Assembly: GCA_049964535.1 (NCBI GenBank) | Contig: JBMFXG010000020.1 | Span: 1-21,369, forward strand | DNA length: 21,369 nt | From: JAJYZP01 sp049964535 | Lineage (GTDB): Bacteria > Actinomycetota > Acidimicrobiia > Acidimicrobiales > Acidimicrobiaceae | Direction of reading: 5' to 3' | Shown: piece after piece, positions 1 through 6,830 of the stretch | How positions within the stretch are numbered: position 1 is the stretch's first letter | Layout of the letters: each line of letters begins with the position of its first letter | Program-made: the position numbers and the translations under genes | Notes under the pieces: model-generated | Databases searched by the model: none | Told to the model about the DNA's origin: nothing | The model's input: only the letters and a program-made list of their open reading frames with translations

Positions 1-1141
1 CGGTGCAGCCAAGGAGGTTGAGGGTACGCTCTTGGAAGTGTGCGTCGAGTGTTTCGCACAGCTCGACCAACGCGTCTTTGACCGCTTGCTGAGATGCAGA
101 GAGTGTCAAGGAGGTGAAGAGGTCAGACTCCGTTCCGTCGAATTGACCAAGGTCCTCTGAGAACGGCATCTTGCCGAGTAGCGCTATGTTGAGTCGAGAG
201 GCGACTTCCTGCCCTCCTCCGCTGCCAAAGATCTCGTACCTCTCCCCGTGTTGGCATCGGAAGTACGACATATTCTCAACTACTCCGGCGAGGGTGAGGT
301 TTGCCTTGGTGGACATATCTCCCACTCGCGATGCTACGGTCGCTGCATTCTTTGCAGGTGTGGTGACGATGACTACTTCAGCTTGGGGAAGCAGTCTTGC
401 GAGGGTAAGGTGAATATCGCCAGTGCCTGGGGGCATGTCGATAATCAGGTAGTCGATAACTCCCCACGCTACGTCGCTGACAAAATGTTGAAAGGCGCGC
501 GAGAGCATTGGCCCGCGCCACATGATGGCATCGTTTTCCGAAGTGGCGAGCTGACCCATAGAAACGAACTTGAGAGAACCCTCCCCGCAAGCGAGAGTTT
601 GAGGCTGGATCTTCCAAGAATCCTTGGTGCCTTCTACCTGAGCTCTCTCTGATCTGCCGATCATCGTGGTAACGGAGTAGCCCCAGATGTCTGCGTCGAG
701 GAGACCCACGCGATACCCCTTATGGGCAAATGCCAGCGCTAGGTTTGTGGCTATCGATGACTTCCCTACGCCTCCCTTTCCCGAGGAAATAGCTAAGACC
801 TGGGTCGATTGACCGATGTTTGAGGAGCGATCGCGTTCCGATGCTCGCTCCCGAGCGATCTGCATCGCTCTCCGCTTTGCCACTTGATCCATCTCGACAA
901 CTGAGAAGTGACAGGACTGAACTCGCTCGTCGCTCTCGATTGCCTCTCGCAGTCGGCGTTGAATTTCACTGCGCAAGGGACAGCCGATCGTCGTGAGTGA
1001 GATAGTGAGGTCGACGCGTCCATTTTCTTCGTCGAAGTGAACGTCGCGTATCATGCCGAGGTCGACCACGCTCGTCTGAAGTTCTGGGTCGAGAACGTCG
1101 CGAGCGAGCTCAATGATCCACTGGGTAATTGGCTGCTCCAT
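1..1141 (-). CDS. mrp: Mrp/ApbC-family Fe-S cluster carrier ATPase, 3' end cut by window edge
   Basis: P-loop ATPase of the Mrp/NBP35 family, which holds a labile Fe-S cluster and passes it to apo-proteins in the cytoplasm. The frame is open from an ATG at 1141 to base 1 (380 codons) and runs off the window, so only the last few residues are probably missing. Residues 1-90 form a MIP18/DUF59 domain (TTIGCPLR near 50-57 with its conserved Cys54). The deviant Walker A motif SSGKGGVGKSS is at 119-129, the switch region LLDADIWG near 147-154 and IIDMPPGTGD near 233-242. The C-terminal motif reads C296-QHG rather than CxxC, so the second bridging cysteine is absent; some actinobacterial Mrp proteins also lack it. 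It diverges from erpA, another Fe-S delivery gene. Weak ribosome binding site (AAGG) upstream of the ATG. Confidence 0.92.
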   Translation of the reverse strand, partial: MEQPITQWIIELARDVLDPELQTSVVDLGMIRDVHFDEENGRVDLTISLTTIGCPLRSEIQRRLREAIESDERVQSCHFSVVEMDQVAKRRAMQIARERASERDRSSNIGQSTQVLAISSGKGGVGKSSIATNLALAFAHKGYRVGLLDADIWGYSVTTMIGRSERAQVEGTKDSWKIQPQTLACGEGSLKFVSMGQLATSENDAIMWRGPMLSRAFQHFVSDVAWGVIDYLIIDMPPGTGDIHLTLARLLPQAEVVIVTTPAKNAATVASRVGDMSTKANLTLAGVVENMSYFRCQHGERYEIFGSGGGQEVASRLNIALLGKMPFSEDLGQFDGTESDLFTSLTLSASQQAVKDALVELCETLDAHFQERTLNLLGCT

Positions 1142-1525
1142 AACTCTACCTTAGGTACTTTCAGATTCGAATTCGATCAGCTTCCCGTTCCACCGTCATG
1201 GTTACCGTGCTGGCCAAGTGCGGTCATCGTGGAGTGTGATGAGCGATGTGGCGGGCCGAGTGACCTGGCAGGTGATCGTAGCGTTTGCAGCATGGTTGCT
1301 CGGGTCGGCCCGAGTTCGGCTCTCTCGCCTATCCCCGCCGCCCTAGGCTTTTCGATGCTACAGAGTGATAGCTCTGAGTCGATCACGGTCTTTTGACTCT
1401 CTGGACTCATTTCGTGCCTTCGTCTCTGTCTTCGTCCTCTCCGAAGAGCAGGTGTGTGGTGTGGGCTCGATCCGCTGAGACCTTGTGCGGGACGAATATC
1501 ATGGAGGAGAAAGTTTTGCGTAGAG
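1142..1525. other. Intergenic region between divergent mrp and erpA
   Basis: Long gap (384 bases) between two divergent Fe-S genes. The open frames crossing it have no recognisable domain and look like chance. It contains a small GC-rich hairpin at 1299-1314 (6-bp stem, TCGG loop). Promoters for both genes should lie here, but I cannot place a convincing -35/-10 pair, and no Rrf2-type operator was recognised. Confidence 0.5.
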
Positions 1526-1900
1526 ATGGGAGTCATCGTGGCGACAAGCCAGATCAGCATAGGTAGGAAGCCAACAGTCATTTCTTTGACCCCGACGGCC
1601 GTTGCGAAAGTCGGCGAGCTTTTGGCTCAAGAGGAGGGTTCTGAGTCCCTCGTCCTTCGTGTAGCCGTGAAGCCAGGAGGTTGTTCCGGTTACAGCTATG
1701 ACATGTTTTTTGACTCTGAGGTCGAAGAGGATGATATTGTCTCGACTTTTGAAACGGTCAAGGTTGCGGTAGATCCTGCATCGGCCGCTCTCATCAAAGG
1801 CGCCTCGCTCGATTATCAGGATGGTCTATCAGGAGCGGGATTTCACATTTCGAATCCAAATGCTCAAAAGACCTGTGGCTGCGGATCTTCCTTTTCCTAA
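1526..1900 (+). CDS. erpA: A-type iron-sulfur cluster insertion protein (ErpA/HesB/IscA family)
   Basis: Small A-type carrier that binds an Fe-S cluster and delivers it to target apo-enzymes. The three cluster-ligand cysteines are present: C53 in GGCSGYSYDM and the C-terminal pair C117/C119 in CGCGSSF. The domain starts at ISLTPTAVAKVGELL and fills the remaining length, giving 124 aa, normal for the family with a short N-terminal extension. I chose the ATG at 1526 because GGAGGAGAAAG lies about 12 nt upstream; the GTG at 1538 is an alternative, and the frame stays open upstream to 1454 with no domain content. The divergent mrp gene has a matching role. ErpA is the best fit, but IscA-type paralogues are hard to separate by sequence alone. 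Confidence 0.9.
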   Translation: MGVIVATSQISIGRKPTVISLTPTAVAKVGELLAQEEGSESLVLRVAVKPGGCSGYSYDMFFDSEVEEDDIVSTFETVKVAVDPASAALIKGASLDYQDGLSGAGFHISNPNAQKTCGCGSSFS

Positions 1901-2071
1901 CAAGTCTGCGTCTCCGGCTCCTTGACGGTGCGAGTGACCTCGCGCTGATTTAAGGCTTCTTGGGGCAGGTTTGCTGTATCTAGGTGGTGCGCCGTACTTG
2001 CATGGCGACTCGAGGCTTGCCTGAATTGGGGCTAATCCGATACCGCTCATTGGTGTGTTCACCTGGTGAAA

Positions 2072-2109
2072 AATCACTGCCGCTGTACTGCGTTACTACG
2101 GCAGTGATT
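2072..2109 (-). terminator. Rho-independent terminator of the glnA-glnR operon
   Basis: Perfect 11-bp inverted repeat, AATCACTGCCG / CGGCAGTGATT, with a 16-nt loop. On the minus strand the stem is followed by a run of five T, the normal intrinsic terminator layout, about 30 nt past the glnR stop. It lies between convergent erpA and glnR; on the plus strand no T-run follows, so it should act mainly on the minus strand. A second small palindrome, TTCACCTGGTGAA, abuts it at 2058-2070. Confidence 0.8.
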
Positions 2110-2139
2110 GCGCGTAAGCGTCTCGAATTGGGCAGCTTG

Positions 2140-2820
2140 CTACGTGTTCCAACGGGTCTGGCCGAAGCGGTAGCCAACGGAACGAACGGTTTGGATGAGG
2201 CCTTCGTGATGCTCGCCAAGTTTCGCTCTCAACCTTCTGACGTGAACGTCGACGGTGCGTGCGCCGCCGTAGTACTCGTAACCCCAGACTCGTGAGAGTA
2301 AGGTTTCACGGGTAAAGACCTTTCCAGGATGGGAAGCGAGGAACTTGAGCAGCTCATATTCCATGAAAGTCAAATCGAGGGGGGCCCGATTGAGTGCAGC
2401 TTGATACGTCTCAAGGTTTAACTCCAGTGGTCCATACTCAATCAGCTCGGGTCGGACCCCTCTCCCGGTCCTCCAGAAGAGGTGCTTGAGGCGAACATCG
2501 AGCTCAAGCGGGTCGAGAGGCAGGGTGCAAAAGTCATCAAAGAGGTCCTCTCGAAGGTCAAGTTGACCTATCTGCGACCGTTCAATGAGGAGAAGAAGTG
2601 GTGCGACTGGGCTATCTCGCTTTCGGAGTGCTCGAGCAAGGTTGAAGGCGGTTTCGGGTTCATCGGTGGCGCAGACGATGGCACCTGACCAACCAGCCTC
2701 TGGCTCTACCTTTGCGGCAGCTTCTGCAGAAGATATCTGCGTACTTGGATACGAGAGCTCGTCAAGAGCGTGCAAAAGAGCCGCCGGTGCGGGGTTCGGG
2801 TAGATGAGCAGATTATCCAA
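2140..2820 (-). CDS. glnR: GlnR-like orphan OmpR-family transcriptional regulator
   Basis: DNA-binding regulator of the OmpR/PhoB type, 226 aa. The C-terminal winged helix (about 125-222) is strongly conserved: LDLTFMEYELLKFLA, HPGKVFTRETLLSRVWGYEYYGG, then RTVDVHVRRLRAKLG and TVRSVGYRF. It closely resembles actinobacterial GlnR, the global nitrogen regulator of glutamine synthetase and ammonium uptake genes. The N-terminal receiver is degenerate: the acidic pocket after beta-1 is missing (LLIYPNP) and the phosphoacceptor Asp position is Ala (about residue 51, AIVCATDE), so phosphorylation is unlikely. Start is TTG at 2820, only 3 nt after the glnA stop, so the genes are co-transcribed and probably translationally coupled. 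The glnA neighbour supports a nitrogen role. No partner histidine kinase is seen. Confidence 0.85.
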   Translation of the reverse strand: MDNLLIYPNPAPAALLHALDELSYPSTQISSAEAAAKVEPEAGWSGAIVCATDEPETAFNLARALRKRDSPVAPLLLLIERSQIGQLDLREDLFDDFCTLPLDPLELDVRLKHLFWRTGRGVRPELIEYGPLELNLETYQAALNRAPLDLTFMEYELLKFLASHPGKVFTRETLLSRVWGYEYYGGARTVDVHVRRLRAKLGEHHEGLIQTVRSVGYRFGQTRWNT

Positions 2821-2823
2821 GGC

Positions 2824-4149
2824 CTAGAGAACCCTTAGATATCGATCGAGCTCGAACTGTGAGACGTGCGCCTTATAGTTGGTCCACTCGGCCCGCTTGT
2901 TGCGGATGAAGTATTCAAAGACGTGGTCACCAAGTATCTCATGAACTAGCTCTGACTGCTCCATCTTACGGATCGCATCGTCGAGGTTGCCCGGCAGCGC
3001 ATGTATCCCAAGTCGGGAGAGCTCTTTGGGCGAGAGTTCGTAGAGGTTGTCGAGGTTCTCCGCAGGGAGTTCGTAGCCGTTGACGATCCCTGCCATCCCT
3101 GCGCCAAGAATGACTGCGAAGGCAAGGTAAGGATTACACGCCGGATCAGGTGCTCGATACTCCACCCGGGCCGACTCGGGATTATTGTTTTTTGAGATCG
3201 GTACGCGCAGCAGGGCCGATCGATTGTTGTGCGCCCATGAGACGTAGACCGGCGCTTCGTAACCGACTACGAGACGTTTATACGAGTTGACCCACTGGTT
3301 CGTTACGGCTGTGATCTCTACCGCATGGTGGAGTAGACCGGCGATGAAGCCGCGAGCCACATCAGAGAGAGCACCTGGCTCCTCTGGGTTCGAGAACGCA
3401 TTTGCCCCGTTGCGAAAGAGTGAGAAGTGGGTGTGCATGCCAGAGCCTTGTACACCCTCTAAGGGTTTGGGCATGAAGGAGGCGTGTACACCACGGGTGA
3501 GAGCTAGCTGTTTGACGATGAGACGGACACTCAAGATATTGTCGGCCATCGTCAGAGCATCGGTGTAGCGCAGATCGATCTCGTGTTGAGAGGGAGCATC
3601 CTCGTGTTGGGAGTACTCAACCGGAATACCCATCTCCTCGAGGGCCAAGACGGTATCGCGGCGCAACGTGGAAGGGAAGTCCGAGAGCGTGAGTTCGAAG
3701 TAAGAGCCAAAGTCAAGTGGTTGTGGCAAGACGCGGGGATCTGCATCTTTGAAGTAGAAGTATTCGAGCTCAGGCGCAGCGAAGAACGAGAACCCGGACC
3801 GTTGGGCTGTGTCGAGTGCGCGTCGTAAGACGTTGCGAGGACATCCTTCAAATGGTGATCCATCTAAGTTGTAGATGTCGCAGAGCATGCGCCCTACTCC
3901 GTCTGCCGTTGGGATGATGGTGAAGGTCATTGGATCGGGGCGAGCGAGGACGTCGCTCTCTTGGACGCGAGAGAATCCGTCGATTGCTGACCCATCGAAG
4001 GTCATACCGTCGTGCAACGCGTTCTCAAGCTCGGCTGAGGTGATCTGAAATGACTTCGGGATGCCTAGCACGTCGGAGAACCAGAGTTGAATGAAGCGGA
4101 TCCTCCGCTCTTCCACGGTCCGTAGTACGTAGTGAATTTGACTCTGCAC
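2824..4149 (-). CDS. glnA: Type I glutamine synthetase (GlnA2-like, GSI-alpha form)
   Basis: Condenses glutamate and ammonia with ATP to glutamine; forms cytoplasmic dodecamers. Counted from the upstream GTG at 4167 (447 codons), motifs are DGSAIDGFS (58-66), metal ligands in PELEYF (132-137), the HE element (188-196, PSQHEI where PGQHEI is usual), MHTHFSL (244-250), NNRSALLRVP (314-323) and EYRAPDP (336-342). Length and the absence of a long insertion fit the GSI-alpha/GlnA2 class. A tyrosine in NLYEL (residue 376) is at the site adenylylated in enterobacterial enzymes, but no glnE is visible. I prefer the GTG at 4149: AGGAAG lies 7 nt upstream and the N-terminus then matches the length I recall for mycobacterial GlnA2. 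First gene of an operon with glnR. Streptomyces GlnA2 acts on polyamines, so substrate is not certain. Confidence 0.93.
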   Translation of the reverse strand: MQSQIHYVLRTVEERRIRFIQLWFSDVLGIPKSFQITSAELENALHDGMTFDGSAIDGFSRVQESDVLARPDPMTFTIIPTADGVGRMLCDIYNLDGSPFEGCPRNVLRRALDTAQRSGFSFFAAPELEYFYFKDADPRVLPQPLDFGSYFELTLSDFPSTLRRDTVLALEEMGIPVEYSQHEDAPSQHEIDLRYTDALTMADNILSVRLIVKQLALTRGVHASFMPKPLEGVQGSGMHTHFSLFRNGANAFSNPEEPGALSDVARGFIAGLLHHAVEITAVTNQWVNSYKRLVVGYEAPVYVSWAHNNRSALLRVPISKNNNPESARVEYRAPDPACNPYLAFAVILGAGMAGIVNGYELPAENLDNLYELSPKELSRLGIHALPGNLDDAIRKMEQSELVHEILGDHVFEYFIRNKRAEWTNYKAHVSQFELDRYLRVL

Positions 4150-4156
4150 GTCTTTG

Positions 4157-4162
4157 CTTCCT
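4157..4162 (-). promoter_or_regulatory. Ribosome binding site deciding the glnA start
   Basis: AGGAAG on the minus strand with a 7-nt spacer to the GTG at 4149. The in-frame GTG at 4167 has only a GGAG two bases upstream, too close to work, so the internal start is favoured. Confidence 0.6.
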
Positions 4163-4167
4163 GTCAC

Positions 4168-4636
4168 GTCTCCATACTTGTAGAGCGAACCATGTCTTCA
4201 AGCTACTACGTGGGAAAGTTGAGAGGTGTTAATCGAGCGTTCACGGAAGATTTTGTGATGTGAATCGAGGTCCAATTCGGATCTCGGTGGGAGGGTCAGG
4301 GGGCGTGATGTCGGTAGCTGGTGTGGTCGGCGCCGTCGTACGACCCTGCAGGGGTCGTAGGAACGTTATCCGAACTGTTCGTGGTCGCTACCACTAGGGG
4401 TAAAAGTTGTGCTTGAGATGCCGAGGGTGAGCGTGAAACGGGTCTATCGAGCTCGACGGTTCCGACTTTTAGTGATGATGAAGGTGCCATTGAGGACGGC
4501 GTTGGGCCGAGGGCGACCTTGTGGTCTTGGTAGTGATAGCGCTCGACGCCCTAAGGGCGACGGTAGTGAGTGCAGATAGGTCGCTGCTCTGATCCGGTTG
4601 AAACCGAGCCCGTCGTAGCGAGTACGCTCTGTAGGG
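4168..4636. other. Long intergenic region between divergent glnA and nadE
   Basis: About 470 bases with no credible gene on either strand. It holds a perfect 8-bp hairpin at 4339-4359 (TACGACCC / GGGTCGTA, 5-nt loop) and a short palindrome CGCCCTAAGGGCG at 4547-4559, the latter about 80 bases before nadE. GTAGTGA-like words recur near 4471, 4531 and 4563. I looked for the GlnR half-site pattern (GTnAC-n6-GAAAC) and found no convincing copy. The stretch is long for this compact genome and may hold the regulatory regions of both genes or a small RNA. Confidence 0.5.
4623..4628 (+). promoter_or_regulatory. Candidate -10 element (TACGCT) for leaderless nadE mRNA
   Basis: TACGCT fits the actinobacterial TAnnnT consensus and lies 8 bases before the nadE GTG, the distance expected if transcription starts at or next to the start codon. 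No good Shine-Dalgarno sequence with correct spacing is present. The -35 element is not obvious. Confidence 0.4.
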
Positions 4637-6448
4637 GTGAGGAAACTACGTCTTGGAGCAGCTCAGATCAATGTTACTGTCGGGGCGATAGAGGACAATA
4701 CTCGTAAAATTCTCGATGTCATTGCCGAGGCTGAGCGGAAAGGGATCGATATCGTCGCCTTTCCGGAGCTTGCCATAACGGGTTATCCGCCAGAGGACCT
4801 CTTGTTGAAGCCTGAGTTTGTGGCGGAGAATCTTCGAGCGTTGGAGATTATTGCTGCGCGGTGCAGGGCTACGACCGCGGTCATTGGATTCGTCGATCGC
4901 CAAGATGATCTCTATGATGCCGCAGCCGTCATGAGTGCGGGTGAGGTGCGTGCTATCTACCGTAAGGAGAATCTGCCGAACTATGGAGTCTTTGATGAAG
5001 CAAGGTACTTTAGGCCAGGGCACGATAGCTCGGTCCTTGTACAGCTGCGAGGGGTGAATATTGCGGTCACGGTCTGCGAAGATGTTTGGGCACCAGCCGG
5101 ACCGATCGCTCGGCTCGCACGAGACGGGGCTGACCTTATCGTTAATGTGAACGCCTCTCCGTTTGCTCAGGGGAAGTACTTGGCGCGTCAGCGCATGCTA
5201 TCGACACGTGCTGCTGACAACTCGGTAGCGATTTTCTACGTGAACCTCGTTGGCGGTCAAGATGAGCTCGTCTTCGATGGCTCTTCGCTGCTCTACGACC
5301 ACTACGGCGAGTTGGTTGGGAGCGGAGTCCGCTTTCACGAGGAGCTGGCGGTTTTTGAGTTAGATCTCCCGTCCCGCTACCGTAAACGTCTGCTAGATCC
5401 TCGGGGGCTGAGTCGAGTAGATGCCGGTCCTGCGCGAACTGAGGTAGTCGTAACCCCGAGTTCCGGCGTTATAGCTCGCTCGACCTCTGATGGTCCTGCG
5501 CTCGGTAACATCGTTGGTCAAGAGCTGGAGCTCATGGGCCCACGAAGCGCAGAGGCCGAGCGTGGCTATGTCGCTCACGTTGCGAATCGCCTTCAGCTCG
5601 GGTACTTCGATGCTGCGGAGACCTACTCCGCTTTGGTCTTAGGGACGCGAGATTACGTCTACAAGAATGGCTTTTCGTCGTGTCTCGTGGCGTTGTCGGG
5701 TGGGGTCGACTCGGCATTGGTGGCTACCATCGCCGTCGATGCGGTTGGACCGCAGGCCTTGAAGGTCGTGGGCCTGCCGACGCGATACTCGTCCAAGGGC
5801 TCCGTGGACGATGCCGCTGAGCTCGCTCGTCGACTTGGGGTGAGCTTTGAGTCGGTATCGATCGACGATATCTTTGAGAGCTTTCTCAACATGATCAAAG
5901 GAGTCACTGGGGAGCTCCGATTAGGGCTAACGGAAGAGAATCTGCAGTCAAGGATTCGTGGCACCTTCATGATGGCTCTCTCGAACTTTTTCGGTTCGCT
6001 GGTGCTCACGACCGGCAACAAGTCTGAACTGGCTACCGGTTACTCGACGCTGTACGGAGACACCGCTGGAGGTTTTGCTGTTATCAAAGACGTACCGAAG
6101 ACTCACGTCTACGAGTTGTGCGCGTATCGAAATCAGCTTGCAGGGTTTGAGCTGATTCCACAAGAGATACTGACTAAGGCACCATCTGCAGAGCTTCGAC
6201 CAGATCAACGTGATGACGATTCGCTGCCCTCATACGATCTCTTAGATCCGCTCCTCTATCAGCTGATCGACTTGGATATGACGGCTTCTGAAGTGTTCGT
6301 TCACGGGCTCTCTCGTGGGGAGGTCCAGCGAATAGAGCGGCTCGTCGACCGTGCTGAGTATAAGCGACGACAGAGTCCGCCGGGGGTACGACTAACGGAG
6401 AAGTCGTTCGGAAAAGATCGGCGTATGCCGATTACCAATGGCTCGTAG
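4637..6448 (+). CDS. nadE: Glutamine-dependent NAD+ synthetase
   Basis: Last step of NAD synthesis: amidates deamido-NAD using ATP and ammonia released from glutamine. Two fused domains over 603 aa. The N-terminal nitrilase-type glutaminase (about 1-270) carries the catalytic triad E44 (FPELAITGY), K110 (YRKENLPNYGVFDE) and C147 (VTVCEDVWAP). The C-terminal synthetase has the PP-loop SGGVDS at 354-359 and the NAD-binding segment with TTGNKSELATGYSTLYGD. Length is usual for the bacterial glutamine-dependent form; mycobacterial NadE is longer. The GTG start directly precedes the conserved LRLGAAQINVTVG strand. It stands alone, so its link to the nearby nitrogen genes is only that it consumes glutamine. 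Confidence 0.95.
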   Translation: MRKLRLGAAQINVTVGAIEDNTRKILDVIAEAERKGIDIVAFPELAITGYPPEDLLLKPEFVAENLRALEIIAARCRATTAVIGFVDRQDDLYDAAAVMSAGEVRAIYRKENLPNYGVFDEARYFRPGHDSSVLVQLRGVNIAVTVCEDVWAPAGPIARLARDGADLIVNVNASPFAQGKYLARQRMLSTRAADNSVAIFYVNLVGGQDELVFDGSSLLYDHYGELVGSGVRFHEELAVFELDLPSRYRKRLLDPRGLSRVDAGPARTEVVVTPSSGVIARSTSDGPALGNIVGQELELMGPRSAEAERGYVAHVANRLQLGYFDAAETYSALVLGTRDYVYKNGFSSCLVALSGGVDSALVATIAVDAVGPQALKVVGLPTRYSSKGSVDDAAELARRLGVSFESVSIDDIFESFLNMIKGVTGELRLGLTEENLQSRIRGTFMMALSNFFGSLVLTTGNKSELATGYSTLYGDTAGGFAVIKDVPKTHVYELCAYRNQLAGFELIPQEILTKAPSAELRPDQRDDDSLPSYDLLDPLLYQLIDLDMTASEVFVHGLSRGEVQRIERLVDRAEYKRRQSPPGVRLTEKSFGKDRRMPITNGS

Positions 6449-6747
6449 TGTCGAGGACATCTGCTAGCTCACACTTGGCGAATCATGCAGCTCCGCGCGG
6501 TCCGTTACCCTCAGCGTGAATAGGTCTTGGGCTGTGCTCCATGATCTCCTTCGGCTCTTGAGGAGATGGGGCGTCTCAATCGATCGATTGATCGACCGGC
6601 CCTCGCACCCAGGCTTTTTAACAGTTGATGAAAGCTCGGTGTTGCGTCTGTACTCCATCGGTGAACGAGAACGGCCTGTCGTTAGCCCGAACTTACCCCT
6701 CCTCTTCTCTCGTTTTGCAGCCCTCATCAGCTCATCTGTTCAAGTCT
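6449..6747. other. Gene-poor stretch between nadE and the IS1634-type element
   Basis: About 300 bases. A 93-codon plus-strand frame starting at 6516 has no recognisable domain and runs into the IS end, so I do not call it. Visible structure: an inverted repeat ATCTCCT / AGGAGAT with a 10-nt loop at 6544-6567 and, just after it, a perfect 16-bp palindrome TCAATCGATCGATTGA at 6576-6591. Neither is followed by a T-run, so a terminator for nadE is not shown. Confidence 0.45.
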
Positions 6748-6767
6748 GGGTTGTAACTGTAGCCAGT
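6748..6767 (+). repeat. Left terminal inverted repeat of the IS1634-type element
   Basis: Begins GGGTTGT and shares CTGT and CAG at matching positions with the inverted right end (14/20 identity). Confidence 0.5.
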
Positions 6768-6830
6768 AATTTAGTTGACATCGAGCTGGATGTGTGATAA
6801 TGTAGCCATGTGGAAAGGGATAAGGCATCG

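Noticed and set aside
1177..1581. 134-codon minus-strand frame over the mrp-erpA gap and erpA 5' end
   Set aside because: Overlaps erpA antisense, has low-complexity Arg/Ser-rich content and no domain; treated as a shadow.
4168..4636. Possible GlnR binding site upstream of glnA (for example GTGAAAC near 4433)
   Set aside because: The paired half-site spacing GTnAC-n6-GAAAC is not met on either strand.
6576..6591. Perfect 16-bp palindrome TCAATCGATCGATTGA as a regulatory site
   Set aside because: The genome is rich in CGATCG/TCGA words and no gene start is next to it; noted only in the intergenic entry.
6516..6797. 93-codon plus-strand frame between nadE and the IS element
   Set aside because: No recognisable domain, no good ribosome binding site, and it crosses the terminal repeat of the IS element; most likely a chance frame.
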